Below the pieces are notes generated by a model. That model was not told where the DNA came from, made no database searches, and was given only the letters and a program-made list of their open reading frames with translations. From the NCBI RefSeq assembly GCF_907165205.1, contig NC_058195.1, forward strand, positions 6,386,001 through 6,450,000: a stretch of 64,000 bases of DNA, given 5' to 3'. Of the stretch, positions 44,229 through 57,046 are shown one piece after another. The stretch comes from Coccinella septempunctata (Eukaryota > Arthropoda > Insecta > Coleoptera > Coccinellidae). The position numbers and the translations under genes were made by a program. Every line of letters begins with the position of its first letter. Within the stretch, counting starts at the first letter, position 1.

Positions 44229-44982
44229 ATAAATTTGTATACTCTCATTTTGACGCTGTGAACTCCTCAATTCAAATGTGATGTCTCCAAATTTGAAAAT
44301 AAAGAATAATGAAACGAACTTCTTCATCACTGCGATGTTCGAGTTTATCCGAAGAAGGAACATGACGTTCAATAAGAACATGTGTAAAATATTCAAGGTT
44401 TCATCGGTATCCAAGCCCTATATCTAGGAAACATCGAATTTATATGAATTCTATCGATCACCAGGCTTTGAAGTTTCCTCAAATACCCATTACATTATGT
44501 ACGAGTCTATGGCCCAGTTCCAATAATTCTAGATGCTTCCTTTTCCTCTCTCGAACATTGAAAACCATAAATTCATCCCCAACGGTCCTCGAATGAAAGG
44601 AAAGCAGTACAAGTGTACTGCTGTAATCGTGTTGTATCGCGTAAGGGCCTGGTTGAATGAAAAATGGCACCAAATGTCTCGCCAGGACAGATATCCAAGA
44701 AGTATTCCAACGGATTTGTTTGGATGTTTCTTTGTGATTTTTATCGATTCACTCCAAATTGAAAAGGAGCTGTTTTTCACATCGAGACGAAAGAGAGCGA
44801 TGGGATGCTCGTGAAAAAGGGACAGCTGATAAATGTTTCCATTTCAAATTGCATAATAGTGGAACTCAAGGGTTGGTGCAGACGCGTTTACACTGTCGTC
44901 AGTGGTTGTTTCAAAGAAAACCACTTCAAAATCTTTTTGATGGCTTGATTGCCAACAAATATCTGTATATATGATTCCGAAG
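44229..44982. other. Intergenic stretch, no gene supported
   Basis: Short overlapping open frames on both strands (44479-44814) show no recognisable protein. Nothing else was identified. Confidence 0.4.
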
Positions 44983-45047
44983 TATATGGCCTTTTCATTT
45001 CTGTTTGAAAGAAACGTGAGAAATGGACAATTTAGACATTTTTACAG
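44983..45047 (+). repeat. ~65-bp direct repeat left of the Tc1 element
   Basis: TATGGCCTTTTCATTTCTGT and the following bases to GACATTTTTAC recur almost exactly at 46596-46658, just right of the Tc1 element. AGAGGGAACG also follows in both copies. The element therefore sits between two copies of a short tandem duplication. Confidence 0.85.
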
Positions 45048-45069
45048 AGGGAACGTTCGATGTCTAATA

Positions 45070-46594
45070 CACCGCGCAAAAAAATTAACGCACATTATGG
45101 AAATCTCAAATTTATTCTACAACTGAAGCTGTTCTCAATGATAATTATTTTTATCAGAATTATGCATGCATATGTTATCCACTTTCAACGGTTTCCTTCA
45201 ATACAGATTTTTTTCCCAGCAGGAATAAAAAAAGATGATATTATCAGATTTTGAATGTATTGGCTCCATTCTAAAATCAGTTGTTCTCGATCAATTCTAG
45301 TGATCAATAGTTTTTCTTTCGTTTGATTTTCTACACTCGATCGCTTTGCAACGCGAAACACGCAATTTGACCCAAGAGGAATGTGCCCAAGCGGTAGTTT
45401 TGCGAGAAGAAAGGTAGACATACACAGGAATTGCAGAAAGTTTTGGAGTTTCCCATACAAGTGTGTCCAGAATGTTGCAGCGATTCAGGGAGACAGGTAT
45501 GAATGTCCGAAGACCAGGACAGGGTAGACCACGGGTAACAACTGCCATTCAAGATCGTTACTTGAGAGTTTCTTCGTTGAGACAACGGTTTGCAACCGCT
45601 CGCCTCCTTCAAATTCAGCTTGAACAAACTCATGAGGTGCAAATTAGCACTCAGACAATAAGAAATCGCCTCAGAGAATATGATTTAAGGCCTCGTGTCG
45701 CGGCAAGAGGCCCAGCTCTTACCCCAGCCCATCGAAGGGCGCTTTTGGATTTTGCGAGAGAGCATATCCATTGGGAAGAGGCCGATTGGGAAAGAGTTCT
45801 CTTCACAGATGGGTCTAGGTTCTGCCTCTACCATTGTGATCGACGTTCCCTTGTATACAGACGTCCACTTGAAAGATATCCTCAGTGCAATTTCCTGAAT
45901 ACTACTGGTTTCGGGGGAGGATCGATTATGGTATGCGGTGGAATATCTTTGACTGCTCGCACAGACCTAGTGGGCGTTGATGATGGTGCTATGAATGCTG
46001 ATAAGTATAAAAGGAACATTCTTGAAGAGCCTGTAGTGCCATTTGCCCCATACATTGGTGAAAATTTCATTTTTATGGACGATAATGCCAGACCCCATCG
46101 TGCGCGCATCGTTCAGGAGTACCTTGAAGAGGTTGAAGTCTCTCGAATGGAATAGCCAACAAGAAGTCCAGATCTCAATCCGATTGAGCAGGTTTGGGAC
46201 AACCTCAAAAGAAGGCTGAGAAGTTCAGGAAATCATCCAGCTACTCTTAATGACTTAGGAATCCAACTCGGAGAAATCTGGGAAGGATTAGATCAGAACA
46301 TTTTAAGATCACTCATTTTGAGTATGAACCGTCGTTGCCGAGCTGTAATTAACGCAAGGGATGGAAATACCAAGTATTAAATCACTTATCAGCATTTCAG
46401 TATTTTGAAAATTGTTCATTTCTCTTCTTTCACATAAGATTCGGTGAAATCCTGAATTTTTCTTCCGTTTAAAGTGTCTTGTTTCGTTCAAAACCTTCCC
46501 GAGAGAGCATAAAAAATAAGTTATAAAGTCAATGTAGAGTTAACTTTCATTAAAATTGAGATTTTCAGAATGTGCGTTAGTTTTTTGCGCAGTG
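45070..46594 (+). mobile_element. Tc1 transposon, nearly intact, 1525 bp
   Basis: TIRs begin CACCGCGCAAAAAAATTAAC at left. The right end is GTTAGTTTTTTGCGCAGTG, imperfectly complementary, and both continue into AACGCACATT. The element is flanked on each side by the expected TA (45068-45069 and 46595-46596). It carries one transposase gene on the plus strand. Confidence 0.93.
45325..46380 (+). pseudogene. Tc1 transposase interrupted by two in-frame TAG codons
   Basis: DD34E transposase of the Tc1 group. The N-terminal helix-turn-helix region (TYTGIAESFGVSHTSVSRML) and GRPR hook precede the catalytic core. The core has Asp in LFTDGSRF, Asp in FMDDNARPH and Glu in SPDLNPIEQVW, with exactly 34 residues between the second Asp and the Glu. 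The frame stays open to the natural TAA at 46378-46380 except for TAG at 45415-45417 (in EER*TYTG) and at 46153-46155 (in SRME*PTRSP). Tryptophan is usual in Tc1 proteins at such positions, so both fit TGG-to-TAG changes. The upstream frame reads from at least 45325 without a clear ATG. This is a recent but probably inactive copy. Confidence 0.9.
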
Positions 46595-46595
46595 T

Positions 46596-46658
46596 ATATG
46601 GCCTTTTCATTTCTGTTTGAAAGAAACGTGAGAAATGGACAATTTAGACATTTTTACT
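46596..46658 (+). repeat. ~65-bp direct repeat right of the Tc1 element
   Basis: Second copy of the segment at 44983-45047, beginning TATGGCCTTTTCATTTCTGT. After GACATTTTTAC it has about 13 extra bases before AGAGGGAACG, compared with the left copy. Confidence 0.85.
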
Positions 46659-47622
46659 TTCATACAAAACCAGAGGGAACGATCTAACACATCACGTATA
46701 AACAAACTTATATGGCTTCCTAAGATGGCGTGAAAAGAACATTCCTTAAAAATTCACCATCTGTTCAAAAGCGGTTCGAGATAAAACTTCATCTTTTCTC
46801 TCAAGTTGCAAACTCACGTACATGACCTACATATTTCAGAAGTAAAGAAATATTTTCGAGCTATCCTATAAATTCAAGCAACTTCCCCAACACAAATTTT
46901 CTAGCACGATCGTCTAAAATTACGCTAACCACTTCAGCGACAGACAAACTAACAAAGCCCCGGAACATTTGTCAAGTCCTGGAATTGTTATCCCTCCGTT
47001 ACATTACAATCCGAGTGGCTTTTATTGAAGTCATTTCGGCACTAATTATCAACGACAGAACTTTTGGTGTGAAGTGAATACGGTTGAACACATAGTGGGT
47101 AACGCGCAGTTCTTGAATGGGTTTATTCTGCGGAGATTTCCGTTCCTAGGCTGGCAAATATTCCTCCTGGAAGATATAGGAAGAGGAGAAGGCATTTGAG
47201 ATAATGGAATAATAGTTATCCATGTACCAAGGACGAAAAACTAACAATTAAAACCGAGCCTGTGAATTGACAACCGAGACGAAGCTGAGGCGTTACATTT
47301 TTTCGTAAACACTCCTGTGCTGCAAATCCAGCCTGGAAGTAGTTGCTAATTCCCTCATCTCTGGAGGAGTTTTATTGATATCCATATCACTTTTCATTCT
47401 TGAAATCTAGCAGATTTGGTAGAGAATTAATTTGACAAGAGCAAATGAAAAAAAAAAGTTATTGTCAAAGGCACTCATGTTTTTTCAAATCCTGGCTCTC
47501 AAAATTGATTGAATCGCCACTCTCGTATTTGTTTCTAAGCGACAAACAGCGGACGAAAAGTATCTGATGCGGACGAAAAATAGTGGTCATCAAAAATAGT
47601 CGACTAGTTTTTATTGAACACA
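46659..47622. other. Intergenic stretch, nothing recognised
   Basis: No open frame of note, no repeat structure and no RNA gene seen. Confidence 0.4.
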
Positions 47623-48880
47623 CGAGGATATATTGAAAAATTCTTAGCCTACTATAGAATCAAACAAAATTTCAATGTCAAAATATTTTATTACTCAACA
47701 TATTCTCCTCTTAATTGGATACTTTAATTACAGCGAACCTGCAACGTCTCTAGACCTTTCAAAAAAATGTTTCTTCAAGCTCTGCAAACCAGACCTCCAC
47801 AGCTTTTATTACCTCCCCGTTGGAAGAAAATTTACGAGCTTTTAAACTTCTTTTCGTTGAGGTAAGAGATGATGGTCGGATGGAGCCAAAACTGGTGAAT
47901 AAGGGGGGTTTTCTAGTAATTCAAACCCTAAATCACGAATTTTTGCATGGCAACATGAGATTTGTGTGCAGGGGCGTTGTCCTGCAAAAACAATACCCAT
48001 TTGGATAGCTTTGCGCGTCTTTTCTCTTTAAATTTTTCCCACAGAGTGGTCAGTAATGTCGAATAGTAATCTCCGGTTATTGTTCTACCCTTACCCAAAA
48101 AATCAATCATGATTTCTCCATGGCAATCCCAAAAAACTGAAGCAAGAACTTTTCAAGCAGATTTTTGGACACCAAACTTCTTAGATCTTGGAAAACCAGA
48201 GTGTCGCCATTCCATCGATTGTTGCTTTGTTTCTGGATCGTAGAAATGTGCCCAAGTCTCATCCATAGTAACAATTCTGTTTAAGAAGTCTACATAGTTT
48301 TCAAATCGAGCACAGATCGAACGCGATGCTTCTATCCTTGTACGCTTTTGGTCAACATTCAAATATTTGGGCATCAATTTTTCTCGTGTCCAAATTGACG
48401 TGAACTATATGATGAACGCGTTCGTATGAAATACTCAGTGCTTCAGATATCCGTTTTAGCCCAATTCGACGGTTTGATAAAATCATGTCATGAACTGCAT
48501 CGATATTTTCGAGGACTGACACAGAAACTGGCCTTCCCGATCGGTCATCATCTTCAATGGAAAATTTACCTCTTTTGAAGCTTGCAGTCCAATTTTCACG
48601 GTCGCATACGAAGGACATTGATCACCAAGGGTATTAAGCATATCTTCGTAAATCTGTTTACCTCTTCACCCTTTTAAATACAGGTACTTGATGATGGCTC
48701 GATACTCCAATTTTTCGATCTTCTTCCTTTTAATTTATTGCGTATCTCTGGTTTACCTTTTTGACCTCAAACTTCACACTGACACTTCTAATGAATTATT
48801 GTTCGTTGCTATGGTAACGCAATATTTTTTTTATGCATGGAACTAGTCCTGGCTAACTGGATATCAATATATCCTAGTAA
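47623..48880 (-). mobile_element. Decayed mariner element, copy 1
   Basis: The left end CGAGGATATATTGAAAAATT and a related right end near 48870 bound a mariner-type transposase in pieces on the minus strand. Recognisable parts are the N-terminal GKFSIEDDDRSGRP, the first catalytic Asp in TMDETWAHFYDPETKQQS, and the second in FLQDNAPAHKSHVAM. Frameshifts and stops break the gene into at least three frames (48352-48618, 48153-48377, 47928-48110). The same family occurs at 52706-53949. Confidence 0.9.
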
Positions 48881-48893
48881 ATTGATAGTCTTC

Positions 48894-49070
48894 TTTTCTA
48901 TATTTGGTTTGAATGTTCTAGAAATTACCCCCCTACATAATTAGGAGTAGAGTCAATTGCTTGCTTACATCTATGTCTATGTTACCCTTATCCACCTGAA
49001 GATACCTCTGTGATATCGAAACACTCGTCATGGTTAGTAAAATCAAAATAGTGAACATCATAATATGTAA
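48894..49070. repeat. Segment homologous to the sequence between the two sugar transporters
   Basis: Blocks TTTTCTATATTTG, TTGAATGTTCT, AATTAGGAGTAGAGTCAATT and CTGTGATATCGAAA occur in the same order at 58868-59060 as TTTTCTATATTTG, TTGAATGTTCT, AATTAGGACTAGAGTTAATT and CTGTGAAATCGAAA. It is a diverged duplicate of transporter intergenic sequence, 8 kb upstream of the first transporter. Confidence 0.6.
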
Positions 49071-52000
49071 TTCAGTTTTTAGGCATTGTTGTACGTTCTG
49101 AATAGAGGCAGAAATTGAGTATCCAGTTTCTGCTTTTTGCTCGCCATGTATGCATTCGAACGTGACATAATTTCAAAGCTGGTTCAATCCTTAGACGTCA
49201 TTCACCTGGACTCCAACACGAGAATTTAATGACACCAAATTATTTCTCAATCGCCCTCAAAAACGAGCGCCTATTAAGTCGCCAAACGAGGCAGCACACA
49301 ACCCTCCCCAACGAGCAATTTCCGGAGGAAAACCACTTGATAACTGCGAATTTGCCGAATGCGAACTGGTTATTTAAGAACATCGTCCGCCGTTTGAATT
49401 TTCAACGAAGCAGCCTCAAAGAACTTTCGATACACGTTCCCCTATCTTATCTTGGACGTTTCCAACAAGCTAATCAAAATCAACCATCAAACTTCTCCAA
49501 TTGAAGATACAGCCAGAGAACATTCAGAACTTCGACTTCTCGAACTTGGGGGTCGCTATCTGAATTGGAATTATTGATCATAACTTCTCCTATGGAGGGT
49601 TTTTGCTTCCAGTCCAACTGAGAATCTCTCTCCTCTCCATTAAGCAAAAATCTCATCGATGACGTAACCCCCTGCAGTCTTAACCCTTTGGAATGGTTCC
49701 TCAATCCTCCCCCACTTAACCATTCATTATAATCCACATTTATATTTCGAAAGGGACTGAAAGGGAGCGATAAGTTGGCAGAGGATGGTAGTTATCTAAA
49801 TCTAGATTTGTGTTTTCCATTTCGCTTTCAACCGATGAGACAGATTTCTGTGGGTTCACATTGAACAGTTAGTAACTCTGGAATTGTTGGGTTAAGCTCT
49901 GGCTTTCAGGCAAATCTGCAGGAGCAATCAGACGAAGAGCTTTTTCCTAATAACTTTTCACTATTCCACTAATCCCATAGGGGTTGAATAATTTTGCCTT
50001 TCAGGCTCGAAGTAGGTGCTTGAATTCACCAATGTGTGGGATGAAATGTAACAAAACATGGGAGGGTAAGGAGAATTCAGAGAAAAATTGAACAAACAAC
50101 CTCGCTTTCATCAAAAACCTTCATCTGTTGAGATTATAGTTTGATCAAAGATTTTATAGAGAAGAAGGATAGGAAACGAAGCGACTAAAGTCATGTGAGC
50201 GCCATCTGTGTTTCAAATGTGTTCTTAAGGCCCTAAGAGTGGTTAAAATTTTAATTCGAGGGACATATGAAATTTTGCGAGATGTCAGAGAATGTTTTGA
50301 TTCTCGTATCCAAAGACAACCTCATATCGCCTTTTGTTTTTCAAGCCCGTTCTAGTTGCTGATTATTGAAATTTTTGTCTACTTTCTTGGCGAAAATCTC
50401 AGAATATCGTTCGAAAATTATTGTATGGTGAAGAACTGTGGATAAAATAAAACGAATTTTACTGAGGAACTGGTAACATGTGACTCATTCATTGATTTTT
50501 TTTTCTGTGCTACGAAGTGGATAAAATTTTCAGGGCGTAAAGGCCTGCAAACACTACTGACTACACCATGCGCAATGAACATTTTACTGCAAGTCCATTG
50601 AGAACTGTTCATCCACGTCAATTGTTGTATGCAGGAAGTATCCCTTATATGAAGGGCTCATTTAGGGGAAATTATGACTTTTATACCTCCATTCAAATAT
50701 TCCCAATTGCCTTCAATATATTCAGAAATGCAAAAGTTTTCACCCGAGAATCGGGTGACTGTCAAATTGTTGTTTGGAAAGCCAAAGTTTTATGAAACCT
50801 TCTGTGAGTGTTTTGTTCATTCGTCAATCAATTTGTATATTGTGTCATAAAGAGATCATACCATGAAGAAATCATAAAAAAGTATGAAGAAATTATACTG
50901 ACGGGCTTGAATACAGGTCTTGTATACCTCTGTAAGTTTTTTTTCAATTGTGGTTCTGAAAATTTTGTAAATAATATGTAAGTAACGGAAATGTGTATTC
51001 CATGACGGTAAATTGAACATTGGTTCATATCAATTTCTGATATAAATTGTACAAATTCAACTCAGTTTATTAATTCAAAACGTTTTCACAGAAAAAACAC
51101 CTTTGACGTACCTATAGCAGATAACCATGTACTCTTGTATCCTAGTCAGAGCTCTAATCGTTGTCCATAATTTCAAATTTTTGTAAATGTTTTATAGATT
51201 GCAAATAAAAATTTATCACATCCAACACAGTGTATTTCATTGAAACCAATCGATTCCAAACAATGTTCAGATGAAAACTAACATCTTGGTCACAAAACAA
51301 AACCATCCTTTTGTTTTTTCGCTCAGGATGTTTGTTTTCTGGTCTCAACAAGGTCAATATTGAAATTCAATACAAGGAATAGAATTCGAATTTCGCGCCC
51401 CTCAATTATAAAACAGAAAACTGTTATTAAACAGTTCTTCTGTATTGACAATACGTTTTCAGCGCCATCTCATTGTCAAATGTGTTTTCACTGGCCAAAA
51501 TTAGTCGGTTTTTAGTACTAGTGATATGAGGGCGTTTCCTATCTTTCTACTCCATAATCTTTGAGTTTGCTGTTTGAATCCTCACCAATTTATATTTGAC
51601 GTCGCTTTCTGATTAATAATTGAAATCTTTCCAGGACTTTTCTGGGCCGAACACAAAGCGAATCCGAGAGGATTATCGTGATTATAATAGCCCAAACATC
51701 CTCGCTGCTGTTTCGAACCCTCATTCACGAAATATGTGGTGAATCCATCATACAGAGATTATTGTTCTTTCCGACAGTCTGACAGTTCCATTAAGGCGCC
51801 ATGAGATCCTGATTCTGAGACCTCTCTGCTCTTGAGCAGATCCGCAAATGAGGTGTGTATATTTTGTCCATGAATTGAAGTGGAGCTTGAAATTTTCCCC
51901 CAGTAGCCATGTTGTGAAAGCATTAATCAATCAGGTTTTATTCGGTGTTGTGTCTGGGCTTCTTGTTATGGCTTCGACATTTTTTAAGATGAGTTAGGAT

Positions 52001-52705
52001 CTGGTAAAACTGATATTGTATTGGATGTCACACAGGATGCTGTGGTATGACTCGAATACTTGTTATGGCTCCTCATCCTGTTTTATCCTGAATTCGTACA
52101 GTTCTGAAATCTCTATCCTCTACTTAATTTAATCAGCTCTTCTCAGACTTCATAACTTAACTAACAAATCATACCCTGCAGTATAAAAAATCCTGGATCT
52201 TGCCTGAAGCTGAACTCTGTTCATGATTTTTGTCCCTCATTATCGTAAGCGATACAGTTTCAATAAATCATCTCCTGATGAATGTTGTAAATTTGACAAT
52301 TCCATCAGAGTTGCGCAAATGGAAATCCGTTAAGCAGATCCATCAATTTTTCTCCGCATTTACACTTGTGATATATGTATGTATATAAAATTGATATTTG
52401 ACAACGTTCCCACCCATTTTCCGATGCGTATTTCTCATGTATCAGGGTGGTTGATGGTATTTTTCGTCGTTCAGAAAATTTTGAAGCGATCATTCGATTA
52501 TTCGAAAAGATTTTTCTACATTAACGTTTCTAGCGGACAAAACAGAGGTTGTCTTGTCATAAAGTGCCAAGGAGTCTTACGAACTCACCTCTGAAGTATC
52601 CCTGATGGGGTTCAAGAAATTTTGAACAAAAAAAAAGTGTTAAAAATTCAGGATTTTCTTCATTTTTCACCCTGTTTTCTGCAAATTTTCCTTGCTATCT
52701 TAATA
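49071..52705. other. Gene-poor stretch
   Basis: Several open frames of 60-90 codons (49229-49504 plus, 49480-49737 minus, 50568-50795 plus, 52305-52493 minus) lack family motifs, splice context or codon bias that would support them. No structured RNA is recognised. Confidence 0.4.
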
Positions 52706-53949
52706 CGAGGATATATTGAAAAATTCTTAGCCTACTATAGAACCAAACAAAATTTCAATCTCAAAATATTTTATTACTCAACATATTCTCCTTTTAATTG
52801 GGTACATTTATTACAGCGAACCTGCAACGTCTCTAGACCTTTAAAAAAAAATGTTTTTTCTTGCTCTGCAAACCAGACCTCCACAGCTTTTATTACCTCC
52901 ACGTTGGAAGAAAATTTACGACCTTTTAAACTTTTTTCAGTTTAGGAGAGAGATAGTAGTCGAATGGAGCCAAATCTGGTGAATAAGGGGGGTGTTCTAG
53001 TAATTCAAACCCTAAATCACGAATTTTCCGCATGGCAACATGAGATTTGTGTGCAGAGGCGTTGTCCTGCAAAAACAAAACACCTTTGGATAGCTTTCCG
53101 CGTCTTTTCTCTTTAATTTTTTCCCGCAGAGTGGTAATTAATGTAGAATAGTAATCTCCGGCTATTGTTCTAACCTTATCCAAAAAATCAATCATGATTA
53201 CTCCATGGCAATCCCAAAAAATTGAAGCAAGAACTTTTCCAGCAGATTTTTGGACACGAAATTTCGCAGGTCTTGGAAAACCAAACTGTCGCCATTTCAT
53301 CGATTGTTACTTTGTTTCTGGATCGTAGAAATGTACCCAAGTCTCATCCATAGTAACAATTCGGTTTTAGAAGTCTATATCGTTTTCAAATCGAGCACAG
53401 ATCGAACACCTTCTACCCTTGCACGTTTTTGGTCAACATTCAAACATTTAGGGTTCCATTTTGCAGCAATTTTTCTCATGTCCAAATTGATGTGAACTAT
53501 ATGAAACATTCAGTGCTTCAGATATCCGTTTTAGCCCAATTCGACGGTCTCATAAAATCATGTCATGAACTTCATCAATATTTTCGGGAACTGGCCTTTC
53601 AGATCAGTCATGATCTTCAATGGAAAATTTACCTCTTTGAAGCTTGTAGTCCAATTTTTCACGGTCGCATTGATCACCAAGGGTATTAAGCATATCTTCG
53701 TAAATCTGCTCACCTCTTAACCTTTTTAAATACAGGTACTTGATGATAGCTCGATACTTCAATTTTTCGATTTTCACAATTTCGGTGGACATCCTCTTTC
53801 TTTCAATTTATTGCGTAGCTCTGGTTTACTTTTTTGACCTCAAACTTCACACTAACACTTCTAATGAGTTATTGTTCGTTGCTATGGTAACGCAATTTTT
53901 TTTTGTGCATGGACCTGATCTAGGCTAACTAGATATCAATACATCCTCG
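52706..53949 (-). mobile_element. Decayed mariner element, copy 2
   Basis: Bounded by CGAGGATATATTGAAAAATT at left and the complementary ATACATCCTCG at right. The longest surviving frame (52926-53300, minus) includes FWDCHGVIMIDFLDK, the catalytic Asp of FLQDNASAHKSHVAM and the third acidic residue of YSPDLAPFDYYL. Together these are a mariner D,D34D signature. The N-terminal part (TMDETWVHFYDP, GKFSIEDHD) survives in other frames. It lies in the same orientation as copy 1, about 5.08 kb away. A TA target duplication is visible on the left only. Confidence 0.9.
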
Positions 53950-54548
53950 GATGTCTGGCTTTTGAATGGGATGGAGATTCACCAGTATAATTGTCTTAAA
54001 AAATAAATTAGAAGATCTTAGCGGATTTACCCTATCACCAATTAAACCACCAGCTTCAAATCGAATAGGCTGTTTGTTCATGATTACCTTACATATCAAT
54101 TACGTTCACTCCCGTACTGTTTACACTGAAACCGACTGATATTGTAATTGCCACCCCAGAACAAGTTGAGGGGGTTACAAGGGGGTTATTAAACGCTAAT
54201 GAATATGTCCTGATTGCCCCATTCTGACTTGCATTAACCTTGATACGATGGAATAAATATTGGGGTACGGTATCCTGAGGAAGGTTCAGGAGGAACAGGG
54301 ATATAGTATACGGTTTAATGTGTGTAAAGGATGAATTATATATTTGGGGAAATTAAAGGATTACATACAGGGGTGGAGTGGCGGCGTTTCACACTGTCTT
54401 CTATCCACTTAAACCACCCTTGATATAAATAGGAATTTCTTTATAGTTTGATGAACAAATTAAGCTTTTCCATACTTGAAAATTCTCCCCAAACCCTTGT
54501 TTAGGAGGGTGTTCACCTCGACAAAATTCAGTGGAGTCAAGGCCGAAG
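53950..54548. other. Intergenic stretch, nothing recognised
   Basis: AT-rich DNA without a supported gene or repeat. Confidence 0.35.
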
Positions 54549-54740
54549 ATTTCTTACAAAAAATTGCTCTTTTAGAATATGTATCACATTTACATCTACA
54601 ATGATTTTTCTGGAAGTTACGCGTGTCAAAATTTGACCTACTACTCGATAGGTACCAATTTTCATCGAAATCTGAGTGATAAAAAAATTATTTTCACGCA
54701 AAAAGTTTGAAATTGGTAAAAAAGGTATCGTGACCATAAC
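54549..54740 (-). repeat. Dispersed copy of module B, reverse orientation
   Basis: Read on the minus strand it has GTAGATGTAAATGTGATACA followed by TATTCTAAAAGAGCAA, matching the module that borders the satellite in the receptor intron. No satellite unit accompanies it here. Confidence 0.6.
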
Positions 54741-57046
54741 TGTACAAAATATTCTACCTCCTTAATGTTGAAACTTCAATTCAAGCAAATCCCACTGTAC
54801 AGCAAACCAACAATCACAATAACTACAAACTTCTGGGCTCGTAAAATGAAAAGATTGCTCCAGAACTCCAGGAGAGCAAATACAGCATCTAATTAACAAA
54901 CAAACCTAAATTAGCACCTATGTTCATAAAAGGTTCTCTCAGTTGTTACAGCCTTGATCCGGTGAGATAACAATATACAGCCAGAATGGAAATGAACTCT
55001 GTTCTTATGTCTCATGTTTCGTGAATCTGTATTTGTAATTTGAATATACATAGGTATATATATTAGGAAAAATCTTGGAGTAGTAAGCAACTACGTATGA
55101 AAAAAGTGCAATCTTGTAGAGACTATTTGTTCCTAAACTGATTTAGTTTCCTTATTCTTCATATTCAAAAAACGAAATATTAAAAAATGGTGAAAAAGAA
55201 GAACTAGCCTGTGGAGTCGATTTTTATCATATTTTCGAACTTAGGTACCTACATTCTCATGGGTATATAATCGATTTAATAGAAATTAAAGGGACAACAG
55301 GAAGAATTACATTTTGTCGAGTATCATTAAAATTTGAACGCGTTTTTTTTTTGCCAATTATAAAACGTTGTCGTGAAAATCTTCTTCAATTAGGAATTAC
55401 AGCGTTGGTACCCACTTATTCTTCTTGGCACGTCAATGTAATCACACAAGTGTTCGCGTTGTTCCAAACGAAGAAGCAATTAAAATTTAATCCTTTACCT
55501 GACGACCTGAGAATTTTCCACCAGGATTATATTTCTTTCAAGGAAATTCAGGTTTTTGTCTTTGACAAGTGCTTTTCCTGAAAAATGCGACCTCTAATTT
55601 CCCAAATAATCACTTTTGAATTCTGTCAAGATGAAAAGGGATTAAGCATACTTTTCATTAAGACTGAACCTGGGAGAAATTTAATTGGAAAAGAACACCC
55701 ATTTTCTCGTCTACATAAATAAGGGCTCATTGTGTTAAAAATTGAAATCGATTTGGACCAACTGTACATACAAACAATAAGAACAACAACGAGTAGCAAT
55801 CTCTGAGATAATGCAGTCCAAATTTTTTCTCAATGAATTATTTATATCAATATTTCAGGGACATTTAGCTTGCGGATCTGTAGATACTTGCCTTAAAATT
55901 GGAAACATTAATCATTCCATTATCGAATGTTTAGTGATAATTATCTTACTAATGCCGACTTTGAAAATCATCGATGGGTTTCATTCGATTTATTAATTTC
56001 GGTTTATTCATCAGTGAAACATACCGAATTATGAAATACTCCTTGACAAAAAATTGTGTGAGTCCTGAGGATGGCATCTGAAAAGCAATTTTTAATTTCA
56101 AATCGAAGCCTAATTCCATATATCCTAATTAAAATTTTTTCCCAAAAACCGTACCTTTTAGAAAGAAATTACAGAACTTATTAGTTCAAATTGAATCAAG
56201 CTATCAAAAAGTCACTTTTCAATCGTATAAAATGGATAAGGAAGAGTTTCCTGCGAAAGATTTTAGGAGTGGCTTTTTTTTACCCCTCGCAATAAAAGGG
56301 AACAGCACCAAATTTTTGTATTGCCTCTTGCTCCCATAGTATGCCTGCTCAATTTCATTTTTCACCCCAAACATTTCTTCACGATATTCATTTACATTCG
56401 AAAGCAACTTTTTCCAGAGCAATATTGGTTCAATTGAGCATATCATTCCTATTTGAAATCAAAAAGTTGTTTTTTATCTTTTAATCAAGGGAGAAAAAAT
56501 TTAAAAGAGTTATTATATACCCAGTGAAAGGTGCCTGTAGCAGATTTTAACTGTTTTCGGATACCTATGTTAAATAGACAATTCGATTCGATTCGAAATT
56601 GACAAGATATCAACATTTTGCCATATAACAGATGAAAGTATCGGGAAATAATCTTGAGTTATGCACTCAGTCATCACGAAAATTGAGAAAAAAATGAACC
56701 AAGTTTTCACTGAACATATTGACAGTTTTTTTGGACATCCCCTGTAGTTTCCATATTACCAGGAAACCAAGTTTGCGATTCAGAGCAATAATTCTTTTCG
56801 GTAACTCATCTCGAACTCGCAGATTATTGATAACCTTCCAAAAATTGGATCATTCACAGTTCGATAAGTTATTATAGGATTTTCAGTTCCGTTATCATTT
56901 CTGGTTTGAAGGGCAACGCTGCTTCCAGAAAAATGTGACAAGAGTGAAAATCAATATCTTGATAATAATTTATACGATATTGAACTGAAGAATTCACACA
57001 TAAGTGAATCTTAAAATCGACTAAAGTTTGTCATATAACTGATAAA
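54741..57046. other. Intergenic stretch upstream of the sugar transporters
   Basis: No gene is supported. The last 250 bp (from about 56800) share short blocks, such as GATAACCTTCCAAAA, with the region upstream of the second transporter (about 59225). This is consistent with tandem duplication including the promoter. Confidence 0.4.
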
